From NCBI GenBank assembly GCA_937901285.1, contig CALCHI010000509.1, positions 1 through 30,100 of the forward strand: 30,100 nucleotides of DNA. The letters are read 5' to 3'. This DNA comes from UBA8437 sp003445035 (GTDB taxonomy: Bacteria; Planctomycetota; Planctomycetia; Planctomycetales; Planctomycetaceae). The position numbers were made by a program, and so were the translations under genes. Each line of letters begins with the position of its first letter. The first letter of the stretch is position 1. Below the pieces are notes generated by a model, which saw only the letters and a program-made list of their open reading frames with translations, was not told the DNA's origin and ran no database searches. Of this stretch, positions 8,238 to 16,114 are shown in pieces.

Positions 8238-9661
8238 CACTGGCCCTCTCCGACTCGCCGCCGATGCACGGCACTGGTTTCCTCGACCGTCAGCCAACCC
8301 CAGGACAGCGCCTGATCCTGGACGTATCGCTTGCCGAGGGTCAACGCGGTGTGGGCCTTGGCCAGTTCGTAGCCCAGATAGAAGGCGTGTTCGGCAGACA
8401 ACTCGGTGCCGCTGGCGGCCACGACGGTGTCAAAGAGCTGGTAAGGATCGGTGTGCTGCCAGTGCCCGTCACGGTTCATCACGTGCAGGAGGCCGCTGCG
8501 GCGGTCACTGTGCTCGACGAAGATTCGAAAATTCGGATCGGTCAGGGCCTCGGCCAATTGTTCAAGTGCCTCGGCCCGCTCACCCTTTGCTGACGAATCC
8601 CGCAGCGTGACCAGGCTCGAGTCAACGTGCTTGGGCAACACGCCTCGTTCGAAGCAGTGATGCAGCAGCCGCCGGGAAAAATCGAGTTCCGCCACCGACG
8701 TGCGACACCAATTGATCACCTCCGTCGTCAACACGCTACCGACCTGCAGTTCCTCGCAAATGGCCGCCAACAGGAAGTTGACGCCGGCACTGTCAACCTC
8801 GGTCAACTCGGTCACGTTTCCGGTGCCCATCATCATCCTGGCCTCCGGCCACCGTCGACGAGCCTCGAAGTACCGTTCGAGTGAGGCGGCGAATCCCAGG
8901 CCAATCGGTTCAAGAACCGGGTCAATTCGCAGATCGACGCCGTCAGACTGGAGACGCTGAAGAACCGGCTCGAGCGAATCGAGGCCAGCCGTCATTTCGG
9001 GAATGGCAACGACGGCGGTGCCCGAATCCGCTGCCAGCGGTGAAAGCCATTCGAGGTTGGACGCATCGCAGCTGAGCACCAATTCGGCGCCGCCGGCAAT
9101 CGCAGCCTCGACCTCCGTTCGGTCAAAACTGTCGATCGAAACACGCAGGCCAGCCGCGACAAGTTGACGCGTCGCCGACTCCACTCCCGGCCAGCTCTCC
9201 CCGGGCACCATCCCCAGGTCGATCACGTCGGCCCCCGATTCGGCCAGTAGCACCGCCTCGGCCATCAGTTCCGCCTCACCCAGTCGAGACGCGTGATTGA
9301 TCTCGGCCAGGATCTCGATCGAATACGATTCCAGCGACACGTCGCGGCGGCTCTCTCCACCCAGGTAGCCGGGTAGGTCGTACAGGTCCTTGGGTCCCCG
9401 TTCGACGGGGACCCCGAGCGACTTTCCCAGGACCTGCAGGTCACCCTGGCACCATCCGGGCAACACGATTCGGTCGATGCCTCCGGAAAGTTCCAGTCGC
9501 CGCGCGACCAGGTCAGTGTGCAGCAACGCCGCCACGCTGACCCCCAGAACAGCCACGTCCCAGGACCAGTCGGCTCCTTCCGCCGAAACAGCCAGCACCT
9601 CGCGCAGCGGTGACTCGGCCAGGTGCCCCGTCACGAACAGGATTCGCTCGTTGGCCGACAT
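8237..9661 (-). CDS. Dihydropteroate-synthase-like protein of the archaeal/planctomycete type
   Basis: A 474-residue protein in three parts. Residues 1-105 form an N-terminal domain starting ILFVTGHLAE, as in the family annotated as dihydropteroate-synthase-related (DUF6513-type N domain, from memory). Residues about 112-330 form a TIM barrel like DHPS, with ESGADVIDLG, the GESWPG loop in place of the usual GGESTRPG-like loop, VSIDSF and LVLSCDAS. Residues about 380-455 form a C-terminal domain (HAFYLGYELAKAHTAL ... YVQDQ) also found in the methanogen relatives. The role is inferred: joining a pterin to p-aminobenzoate or a p-aminobenzoate riboside. Ordinary FolP is ~280 residues and lacks both extra domains. 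The start at 9661 aligns with the family N terminus; the upstream ATG at 9691 is less likely. It overlaps pabB by one base and follows the carbinolamine dehydratase gene. Confidence 0.8.
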   Translation of the reverse strand: MSANERILFVTGHLAESPLREVLAVSAEGADWSWDVAVLGVSVAALLHTDLVARRLELSGGIDRIVLPGWCQGDLQVLGKSLGVPVERGPKDLYDLPGYLGGESRRDVSLESYSIEILAEINHASRLGEAELMAEAVLLAESGADVIDLGMVPGESWPGVESATRQLVAAGLRVSIDSFDRTEVEAAIAGGAELVLSCDASNLEWLSPLAADSGTAVVAIPEMTAGLDSLEPVLQRLQSDGVDLRIDPVLEPIGLGFAASLERYFEARRRWPEARMMMGTGNVTELTEVDSAGVNFLLAAICEELQVGSVLTTEVINWCRTSVAELDFSRRLLHHCFERGVLPKHVDSSLVTLRDSSAKGERAEALEQLAEALTDPNFRIFVEHSDRRSGLLHVMNRDGHWQHTDPYQLFDTVVAASGTELSAEHAFYLGYELAKAHTALTLGKRYVQDQALSWGWLTVEETSAVHRRRVGEGQ

Positions 9662-9716
9662 TCGCCTCTGCACTCCTCTGGCGGACCGCATCCCCGCACA
9701 CGCCGGGCGCGGCCAC

Positions 9717-10061
9717 TCACTTCACCCAGTTTTTGGGAAATCCATCCAGTGGCGAATCCTCTCCGGGCATCCACGTGGCGATCTCCTCGATCCGCTCGGC
9801 CAACGCCGTGTCGTGGGTGGTGATCCCACCGACGCGGTGAGTCTGCAGCTTGACCTTGACCCGGGCGTAGCCGAGTTCGAGATCGGGGTGGTGCCAGGCG
9901 GCCTCCGCGGCGTAACCGATCGCCGCGGCCAACGCCAGTGTGTGAGACCAACCGGGAGTCTGGTAGCTGCGCTGCAGCCAGTTGTCCTTCGATTCCCAAC
10001 CCTCCAGAGACGCGAGGGCCTCCTGGATTTCCGCTTCGCTCAATACCACGTCATCGGCCAT
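9717..10061 (-). CDS. phhB: Pterin-4a-carbinolamine dehydratase
   Basis: A 114-residue protein of the PCD/DCoH family, which dehydrates 4a-hydroxy-tetrahydropterins and helps recycle or shape reduced pterins in the cytosol. It has the expected size and the family signature: AAWHHPDLELGY with the paired catalytic histidines, VKVKLQTH with the third histidine, followed by GGITTHDTALA. The N-terminal LSEAEIQEALASLEGW matches the usual opening helix. The ATG at 10061 has GGAG a few bases upstream. No phenylalanine hydroxylase gene is near, so the classic partner role is not supported here; position between the SDR and the DHPS-like gene suggests a role in pterin cofactor synthesis or in protecting reduced pterins. 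The gene symbol follows the family name only. Confidence 0.88.
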   Translation of the reverse strand: MADDVVLSEAEIQEALASLEGWESKDNWLQRSYQTPGWSHTLALAAAIGYAAEAAWHHPDLELGYARVKVKLQTHRVGGITTHDTALAERIEEIATWMPGEDSPLDGFPKNWVK

Positions 10062-10108
10062 CGTTTCTCTCCAGTCGATCAATTCAGTCAGATATTCGAA
10101 TTCCAGAT

Positions 10109-10897
10109 CTATCTCTGGGCGCCGCCGTTGGCACAGATGATCTGTCCGGTCAGATAATCGGCGTCCGGACTGACCAGGAACCTGGCCAGACGGGCTATGT
10201 CTTCGGGTTCTCCCCAGCGTCTCAGCGGTGTCTCGTCGAGGACCCGCTGCTGCCACTCGTCCGAGGCCTTTTCTCCCCAGGCAGTACGAATCCATCCGGC
10301 AGCGATGCAGTTGACTCGGACAGTGGGAGCCAGGCTCAGGGCCAGCGAACGCGTGAAGGACATCACCGCCCCCTTGGCCGCGGCGAACAACTCACCGCTG
10401 TCCCCCTCCATCCCGCGTTCGGCCTGGTCCCAACCGATGTTGAGCACCGTGCCACCGTTGGCCTCCCTCATCCGACGGCCCGCCTCTCGGGCCAGCCGGA
10501 TCGTCGCCCGCACATCCACCTCCCACAATGCCGCCAGCTTCTCGTCGAATCCCCACTCCGCCTCCGGTCCGGTCAACAGATCCACTCCGGCATTGTTGAC
10601 CCAGACATCAACTCGACCCAATGCCCGCCAACTGCTCTCCAGCATCGCATCGGCCCCGGCCGGGTCCGAGAAATTCGCAACGACCAGTTCGGCTTCACCG
10701 CCGGATGACCGGATCGACTCGACCAGTTCCTGGGCCGAATCGACCGACTTCCGACAATGAACAATCAGCCGGGCGCCCCCACGAGCCAGCTCGCAGGCGA
10801 TGGCCCGTCCCACACCACTGGACGAACCAGTGACCACCGCAGTCATCCCATCGAGCCGGCAGAAATCTGCTGACCTGTCCTGATCGTTACCTGTCAT
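10109..10897 (-). CDS. SDR-family oxidoreductase with Phe at the catalytic Tyr position
   Basis: A 262-residue short-chain dehydrogenase/reductase. It shows the nucleotide-binding TGSSSGVG (23-30), NNAG (101-104) and a C terminus typical of classical SDRs (YLTGQIICANGG). The active site is unusual: the YxxxK motif reads F171-A-A-A-K175, and the serine expected about 13 residues earlier is absent (NIGWDQ around 153-158). The flanking residues AAAKGAVMSFTRSLAL match classical SDRs closely, so the Phe is a real substitution (codon TTC). It heads the pterin operon, 47 bases before the carbinolamine dehydratase gene, so a pteridine-reductase-like ancestry or a pterin-binding role is plausible but unproven. 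The start at 10897 precedes a canonical RLDG lead-in; ATG 10984 would add 29 atypical residues. No strong ribosome binding site is visible for either. Confidence 0.85.
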   Translation of the reverse strand: MTGNDQDRSADFCRLDGMTAVVTGSSSGVGRAIACELARGGARLIVHCRKSVDSAQELVESIRSSGGEAELVVANFSDPAGADAMLESSWRALGRVDVWVNNAGVDLLTGPEAEWGFDEKLAALWEVDVRATIRLAREAGRRMREANGGTVLNIGWDQAERGMEGDSGELFAAAKGAVMSFTRSLALSLAPTVRVNCIAAGWIRTAWGEKASDEWQQRVLDETPLRRWGEPEDIARLARFLVSPDADYLTGQIICANGGAQR

Positions 10898-11566
10898 TGC
10901 CGAAAACACCCGCCTGTTGATCCGCTTGCTCTTGCCGAAATTCCACGTACGTCTTTCATCTCGGTTCCATCCGGAATTCCCCATTCAACTCATTGACGGC
11001 TTTCCTTGCCACCTCCATAATGACGGTGTTCGGTCAGTTTGACCCGGTTCCGGGGCGTCTGTCCGACATCGGCGGCAATCGCGTGAGGCTTCCTGCCTTA
11101 CGCAATCCCCCCTAGCTACAACTCCTGCAGCCCATTCGGGCCTATCGCTGTCGCCGATACTTTGAGACGTCATTTCTGATAAGTCACCCGTAATTCAGAC
11201 AATTCAAGTCACCTAAACCAGCCAACTGGCAGGCTGCGTCGTTGTTGGTCCGTACGGATCGCCCAATGGCGTTGTCTCGACCAACCGGTCTCGGATGTCC
11301 GTACTCGGCCAACCAGACCGGTTTTTCAGCCAAGGGCATCTATTGGTTTTGACAACATCCCGTTGGAGATTGGGAGATCACCGAAGCTGGTCGTACCAAC
11401 GGAATTTTTGGTCGATAGACCACAAGAAGAAGGATCGACAAAGTTGATTGAACAAAGTGACCGGGGCGACTCCAACCCCTCCACAACAGACGAGCAGACC
11501 GGTCAACCGGAAGGAACCGACGACAGATTCTCCGCGACGGAAACAATCCAAAAGACAGGCGAGACG
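10898..11566. other. Divergent intergenic region between the pterin operon and the ArsR-type regulator
   Basis: About 670 bases with no convincing gene. Frames at 10985-11173 (-) and 11363-11566 (+, in phase with the regulator) look like chance extensions. The region contains a perfect 10-base palindrome TCCGTACGGA (11249-11258), a partial copy of it (GTCCGTAC near 11298-11305), and the terminator-like hairpin with a competing stem described separately. It must hold promoters for both directions, but no good -35/-10 pair is evident. Confidence 0.5.
11283..11326 (+). terminator. Intrinsic-terminator-like hairpin upstream of the ArsR-type gene
   Basis: AACCGGTCT (11283-11291) and AGACCGGTT (11315-11323) form a 9-bp stem whose 3' side runs into a T5 tract (11322-11326), reading on the plus strand. 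The 23-base loop is longer than usual. An upstream stem GTTGGTC (11244-11250) / GACCAAC (11279-11285) overlaps the left arm by three bases, so the two folds exclude each other. It sits about 240 bases before the regulator start, where no coding gene would need a terminator, which suggests a leader or small RNA. Confidence 0.4.
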
Positions 11567-11965
11567 ATGAGCACGAACCTGATGGAAGCCCCGACCCAGG
11601 GCCTGTTTCTCTCCGACGAACTCGAAAACGAATTGTTGCAGATCTTCAAGCTGCTTTCCGATGAAACGCGGCTGAGAATCCTGCTGTACCTGGGACGCGA
11701 GCAGGAGTTGCACGTCACGGCACTGTGCACACGATTGGACCAGAGCCAACCGGCGGTCAGCCACCATCTGGCCTTGTTGCGGGAGGCAAAGCTGATCGAA
11801 GCCAGGCGGGACGGCAAACACAACTTCTACTCGCTCAAGCGCGGACAGTTCCATTCCGTCATCGAGCGGCTGTTCGAGTCGATTGCTGATCCCGAAAAAC
11901 CCGAGATCCGTTTCGAGGAATTCGTGCTGCTGCACGGCAACGAAAACACGGGTGGCGAGGTCTGA
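11567..11965 (+). CDS. ArsR/SmtB-like winged-helix transcriptional regulator
   Basis: A 132-residue regulator. Residues about 20-95 form a winged-helix domain with FKLLSDETRLRILLYLG and the recognition-helix region SQPAVSHHLALLREAKLIEARR, followed by a wing ending HNFYSL. This is the ArsR-family pattern. The metal-sensing ELCVCDL motif is not present (the equivalent reads ELHVTALC), so a metal signal is not supported. Such non-sensing members often repress C1, sulfur or redox genes. The start at 11567 (MSTNLM) fits the domain; the frame is open upstream to an ATG at 11363, which would add 68 polar residues of low similarity to anything known. It may control itself or the divergent pterin operon. 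carA follows after about 195 bases. Confidence 0.85.
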   Translation: MSTNLMEAPTQGLFLSDELENELLQIFKLLSDETRLRILLYLGREQELHVTALCTRLDQSQPAVSHHLALLREAKLIEARRDGKHNFYSLKRGQFHSVIERLFESIADPEKPEIRFEEFVLLHGNENTGGEV

Positions 11966-12161
11966 GTTCTCAGCGACCCGTCCATCCGGCACCGTGATAC
12001 CGGATCGAACCGGAGACCGCCCTGGCCGACGCCGCGGCGGTCTCTTCAATTTGGGCTCTCGATCTGGTAAAGATTGTCTCGGTCACATCACGCGGAGTGC
12101 GTGTCGAGTCGTGTCCGCCGCGGGTCCCCACCGACGTGCGGGCGAGCAAGCAGGAATGCCC

Positions 12162-13313
12162 ATGGACGATCGCATTGCCAAGCTGGCGCTGTCAGACGGG
12201 ACCGTGTTCACCGGAAATGGGTTCGGGGCGCCCGGTGAGGTCTACGGCGAGGTCGTGTTCAACACGAGCATGACGGGGTACCAGGAAATCCTGACCGACC
12301 CGTCCTATTGCGGCCAGATCGTGACAATGACCTACCCGTTGATCGGCAACTACGGTGCCAACTCCGTCGATGTCGAAAGCGGTCGATTGGCGCTGCGAGG
12401 GTTCGTCGTTCGCGAATTGTGCCGTCACCCGAGCAACCAGCGACTGGACTGGTCGTTGGAGGAGTACCTGTCCGAGAATGGCGTGATCGGGATCGAGGGC
12501 ATCGACACCCGCGCCCTGGTGCGTCGGATCCGCATCCACGGAGCGATGACCGGTGTGCTTTCGTCGACCGACACTGACGACGCGTCGCTTGTCAAGAAGG
12601 CGCAGTCGAGTCCGGAACTGGTGGGCCAGGACCTGGTCAAGGAAGTGATCCCGCAAGGGGCGGCCGAGTGGTCCGAATCGTTGGACGAGTTGGTGCAGTC
12701 AGCGGTGACCCCCGGTTACGAGGGTCTACACGAGTTGGCCGCCGATCCACAGGATGGCCCTCACGTGGTCGCCATCGATTACGGAATGAAATGGAATATC
12801 CCTCGCCATCTCCGCCAACTGGGCTGCCGAGTGACCGTGGTTCCGGGAACGGCGACGGCCGAAGAGGTGCTGTCGCACGAACCCGACGGGGTGTTTCTTT
12901 CCAACGGTCCCGGCGATCCGCGTCCACTGGACTACGCGATCGAGACAATTCGTGGCCTGCTGGGCCAGAAACCGATCTTCGGGATCTGCCTGGGCCACCA
13001 GTTGCTGGGCCTGGCGTTGGGAGGAGACATCTACAAGCTGAAGTTCGGTCATCGTGGGGCCAACCAACCGGTACTCAATCGCGACACCGGGCGAGTTGAG
13101 ATCACCACTCAGAATCATGGATTTGCGATCGAGGCCGAGAGCCTCGGCGAGGAGATCGAGGTGACCCACGTCAATCTCAACGACCAGACGGTCGAGGGGA
13201 TTCGCAGCCGTTCGCTGGGAGCCATCGGTGTGCAATACCATCCCGAAGCGTCAGCCGGGCCACACGACAGCCACTACCTCTTTGGCGATTTCCGGAAGAT
13301 GTTGCTTGGCTAG
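12162..13313 (+). CDS. carA: Carbamoyl-phosphate synthase small (glutaminase) subunit
   Basis: A 383-residue CarA, the subunit that releases ammonia from glutamine for carbamoyl phosphate synthesis in the arginine and pyrimidine pathways. The N-terminal CarA domain shows GEVVFNTSMTGYQEILTDPS and the PLIGNYG block; the C-terminal class I amidotransferase domain shows LSNGPGDP, the nucleophile C276 in GICLGHQ, and the VQYHPEASAGPHDS block with the His/Glu pair. Length is typical of the family. ATG 12162 is preferred because AGGA lies six bases upstream; ATG 12156 sits directly on it. No carB is in the window, so the large subunit is encoded elsewhere, which is common outside proteobacteria. Confidence 0.96.
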   Translation: MDDRIAKLALSDGTVFTGNGFGAPGEVYGEVVFNTSMTGYQEILTDPSYCGQIVTMTYPLIGNYGANSVDVESGRLALRGFVVRELCRHPSNQRLDWSLEEYLSENGVIGIEGIDTRALVRRIRIHGAMTGVLSSTDTDDASLVKKAQSSPELVGQDLVKEVIPQGAAEWSESLDELVQSAVTPGYEGLHELAADPQDGPHVVAIDYGMKWNIPRHLRQLGCRVTVVPGTATAEEVLSHEPDGVFLSNGPGDPRPLDYAIETIRGLLGQKPIFGICLGHQLLGLALGGDIYKLKFGHRGANQPVLNRDTGRVEITTQNHGFAIEAESLGEEIEVTHVNLNDQTVEGIRSRSLGAIGVQYHPEASAGPHDSHYLFGDFRKMLLG

Positions 13314-13430
13314 GGACGTGTCGCTAGAGTATCCGCCCTCCGATTTCAGGTGAAAACCTTCGGGACGGCATTCGACCGGTTTCCGATCGGGATGGATGAC
13401 GAATACTCCAACGACCAAGGGACTCCCACG

Positions 13431-13898
13431 ATGGCGACCGAGCGTTCTCTGATTCTGTTCAAGCCCGATTGCATCCAGCGCCGCCTGTCGGGGCAGTTGC
13501 TCTGCCGGATCGAAGACAAGGGCATGAAGATCGTCGGCATGAAAATGCTGCAGGTGACGCCCGAACTGGCTCGCGAACACTACGCCGAGCACATCGAGAA
13601 ACCGTTTTATCCGTTGCTCGAGGAGTTCATCACGGCGGGACCGGTGATCGCCCTGGTGGTCGAGGGTCCGGAGGCGATCGGCGTGATCCGGACCTTGTTG
13701 GGACCAACCAACGGTCGCGACGCAGCACCCGGCACGATCCGTGGTGACTACGGAGCCAGCCGGCAGATGAACCTGGTCCACGGCAGCGACGGTCCCGAGG
13801 CCGCCGCCCGCGAGATCGACATCTACTTCCGCCCCGAGGAACTCTGCGACTACACCCCCACCCTCGACGGATGGGTCTGCGCTGACGACGAGAGGTAG
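13431..13898 (+). CDS. ndk: Nucleoside diphosphate kinase
   Basis: A 155-residue NDK that transfers phosphate from ATP to nucleoside diphosphates through a phosphohistidine. It starts SLILFKPDCIQRR (the family ERTLxIIKPD block) and contains the active-site histidine H117 in NLVHGSDGPEAA, plus GTIRGDYG for nucleotide binding. It is slightly longer than the common 140 to 150 residues because of a C-terminal extension (PTLDGWVCADDER) and a one- or two-residue insertion region. AAGGGA precedes the ATG by about 10 bases. It lies 117 bases after carA and stops 6 bases before the opposing sucD stop. Confidence 0.96.
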   Translation: MATERSLILFKPDCIQRRLSGQLLCRIEDKGMKIVGMKMLQVTPELAREHYAEHIEKPFYPLLEEFITAGPVIALVVEGPEAIGVIRTLLGPTNGRDAAPGTIRGDYGASRQMNLVHGSDGPEAAAREIDIYFRPEELCDYTPTLDGWVCADDER

Positions 13899-13904
13899 AG
13901 ACTC

Positions 13905-14789
13905 CTACTCGGACGCCTTCTCGATCGCCCGCTTCAGTGCCGCGCCCATGTCGGCAGGGCTTTCGGCCACTTCGACGCCCGCCGCCTGCAAGGCGGCGAT
14001 CTTGTCTGCCGCGGTGCCGCTGCCACCGGAGATGATCGCTCCGGCATGCCCCATCCGCTTGCCCGGAGGGGCCGTGGCTCCGGCGATGAAGGCCGCCACC
14101 GGCTTGGTCACGTTCGCCTCGATGTGGGCGGCCGCCTGCTCCTCGGCGTTCCCCCCGATCTCACCGATCATCAGGATCGCTTCCGTCTGGGAATCGGCCT
14201 GGAACAGATCAAGTACGTCGATGAAGTTCGTTCCGTTGACCGGATCGCCACCGATCCCCACGCAGGTCGACTGGCCGAGCCCCACGTTGCCCAACTGCCA
14301 CGCCGCCTCGTAGGTCAGCGTGCCGGATCGGCTGACGAGCCCGACCGAACCCGACGAATGAATGTAGCCGGGCATGATCCCGATCTTGGCCACCCCGGGC
14401 GTGATCACCCCGGGACAGTTCGGCCCCACCAGCCGACAGTTGTCCAGGCCATCTATGTGCTGTCGTACCCGCACCATGTCGAGCACCGGCACCCCCTCGG
14501 TGATCGCGATGATCAGTGCGATCCCCGCATCGGCCGCCTCGGTGATCGCACCGGCACAAAAACGCGGCGGCACAAACACCATGGACGTGTTCGCCCCGGT
14601 CGCCTCGATCGCCTCGGCCACCGAATCGAAAACCGGGAACCCGTCGATCTCTGTCCCGCCCTTGCCGGGAGTGACTCCTCCTACCAGCGGTGTCCCGTAC
14701 TCGCGACACTGCTGGCTGTGGAACAACCCGGTGCGACCGGTGATGCCCTGGCAGAGGACCTTCGTCTGTTCGTTGACAAGAATGCTCAT
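13905..14789 (-). CDS. sucD: Succinyl-CoA synthetase alpha subunit
   Basis: A 294-residue alpha subunit of succinate-CoA ligase, which makes ATP or GTP from succinyl-CoA in the TCA cycle. It has the CoA-binding Rossmann domain (VLCQGITGRTG, GVTPGKGG, EGVPVLDM) and the ligase domain with the phosphorylated histidine H248 in RMGHAGAIISGGSGTA. Length matches the family. The start at 14789 (MSILVNEQTK) aligns with family members; the frame continues upstream but without homology. The ribosome binding site is weak. It follows sucC by 56 bases in the purA-sucC-sucD transcript. Confidence 0.97.
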   Translation of the reverse strand: MSILVNEQTKVLCQGITGRTGLFHSQQCREYGTPLVGGVTPGKGGTEIDGFPVFDSVAEAIEATGANTSMVFVPPRFCAGAITEAADAGIALIIAITEGVPVLDMVRVRQHIDGLDNCRLVGPNCPGVITPGVAKIGIMPGYIHSSGSVGLVSRSGTLTYEAAWQLGNVGLGQSTCVGIGGDPVNGTNFIDVLDLFQADSQTEAILMIGEIGGNAEEQAAAHIEANVTKPVAAFIAGATAPPGKRMGHAGAIISGGSGTAADKIAALQAAGVEVAESPADMGAALKRAIEKASE

Positions 14790-14845
14790 CGGTTTGCCGT
14801 TCGTTATTGTGGGTCTCTTGGACCAATAGGTTCCAGGCAGAAAAT

Positions 14846-16033
14846 TCAGGCACTCAGTGTGGCGACAACTTTCTGGGCCGCATCGGTCAGGTCGGTGGCC
14901 GAGATGATGTCGCGATCGGACCCCTCGAGCATCTCGCGGGCCAACTCGACATTGGTCCCCTCCAGTCGCACCACCAGCGGAACGGTGATCCCGACATTCT
15001 CGTAAGCTCCCAGCAGGGCCTCGACGATCGTGTCGCACTTCATGATCCCGCCAAAGATGTTGACCAGGATCGCCTTGACGTTGGAGTCATCAAGAATGAT
15101 CCGGAACGCCTCGGTCACCGCCTCGACATTGGCTCCGCCTCCCACGTCGAGAAAGTTGGCCGGTTCCCCGCCGTGCAGCTTGATCAGGTCCATTGTGCTC
15201 ATGGCCAGCCCGGCCCCATTGACCAAACAGCCGATGTTCCCGTCCAGGTTGACGTAACTCAGCCCGGCCTCACCGGCTCGCACCTCGGCCGGATCCTCCT
15301 CGTCCAAATCCCGCAGGTCGTCGAACGACTCGTGCCGGAACATCGCGTTGTCATCGAAGCTGACCTTCGCGTCCAGGCACAGCAACTGTCCCCCCGCGGT
15401 GACGACCAGGGGATTCACCTCCGTCAAGCTGCAGTCGTTCTCGACGAAGAACCGGCACAACGCCGGGAACAACTCGATGGCGTTCTCCATCGCCTCCCCA
15501 TCGAGCCCCAGCGACTCGCCGACCGTGCGAGCCTGGTCGGCAGTCAGTCCGTCGACGACGTCGAACGCCTCGTTGTGAATCTTTTCGGGTGTCTCGGCAG
15601 CCACCTCTTCGATCGCCACCCCTCCTTCGGTCGAGGTGATCAGCACCGGGCTGCTGGTTTCGCGATCGATCACGATCCCCAGGTACAGTTCGCGGGCGAT
15701 GTCGAGCCCCTCCTCGACGAACAGGGTCTTGACCGTCTTGCCCTCCTCACCGGTCTGGATCGTGACCAGGGTGTTGCCGATCATCCTGGCGGCGTGTTCG
15801 CGGGCCTCGTCGGCCGACCGGACCAGCACCACCCCGGGCTGTTCGGGCTCTTCGGCAAACCGCCCCTTGCCCCGCCCTCCGGCGTGAATCTGTGACTTGA
15901 CGACAGCCAGTTCGCCGCCCAGTTCCTCGAAGGCGGCAGCGGCCTCCTCGGCCGTGCGGGCAACGATGCCGCGAGGCACCGCCACTCCGAAGGCTTTCAA
16001 CAGGTCCTTGCCCTGGTACTCGTGGATCTTCAT
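14846..16033 (-). CDS. sucC: Succinyl-CoA synthetase beta subunit
   Basis: A 395-residue beta subunit of succinate-CoA ligase, an ATP-grasp protein that binds nucleotide and Mg and pairs with SucD. Hallmarks are the N-terminal MKIHEYQGKDLLKAFGV, the QIHAGGRGKG nucleotide loop, LTEVNPLVV, and GGGANVEAVTEAF, with VNIFGGIMKCD near the C terminus. The length is as expected. AGGA lies about six bases before the ATG at 16033. Nucleotide preference (ADP or GDP) cannot be read with confidence. It begins 81 bases after purA. Confidence 0.97.
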   Translation of the reverse strand: MKIHEYQGKDLLKAFGVAVPRGIVARTAEEAAAAFEELGGELAVVKSQIHAGGRGKGRFAEEPEQPGVVLVRSADEAREHAARMIGNTLVTIQTGEEGKTVKTLFVEEGLDIARELYLGIVIDRETSSPVLITSTEGGVAIEEVAAETPEKIHNEAFDVVDGLTADQARTVGESLGLDGEAMENAIELFPALCRFFVENDCSLTEVNPLVVTAGGQLLCLDAKVSFDDNAMFRHESFDDLRDLDEEDPAEVRAGEAGLSYVNLDGNIGCLVNGAGLAMSTMDLIKLHGGEPANFLDVGGGANVEAVTEAFRIILDDSNVKAILVNIFGGIMKCDTIVEALLGAYENVGITVPLVVRLEGTNVELAREMLEGSDRDIISATDLTDAAQKVVATLSA

Positions 16034-16114
16034 CTCATGTCCTGCCGTAGAATCAGTCTCGGAGACGTATGGAAATCAGGCACGGAAACGCTGCATGATG
16101 TCGAGGCGACCGGT

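Noticed and set aside
10985..11173. 62-codon frame on the minus strand upstream of the SDR
   Set aside because: Arg/Cys-rich chance composition with no domain and no ribosome binding site.
11349..11377. TTGACA as a possible -35 box before the ArsR-type gene
   Set aside because: At 17 bases downstream the sequence is GGGAGA, which does not resemble a -10 box.
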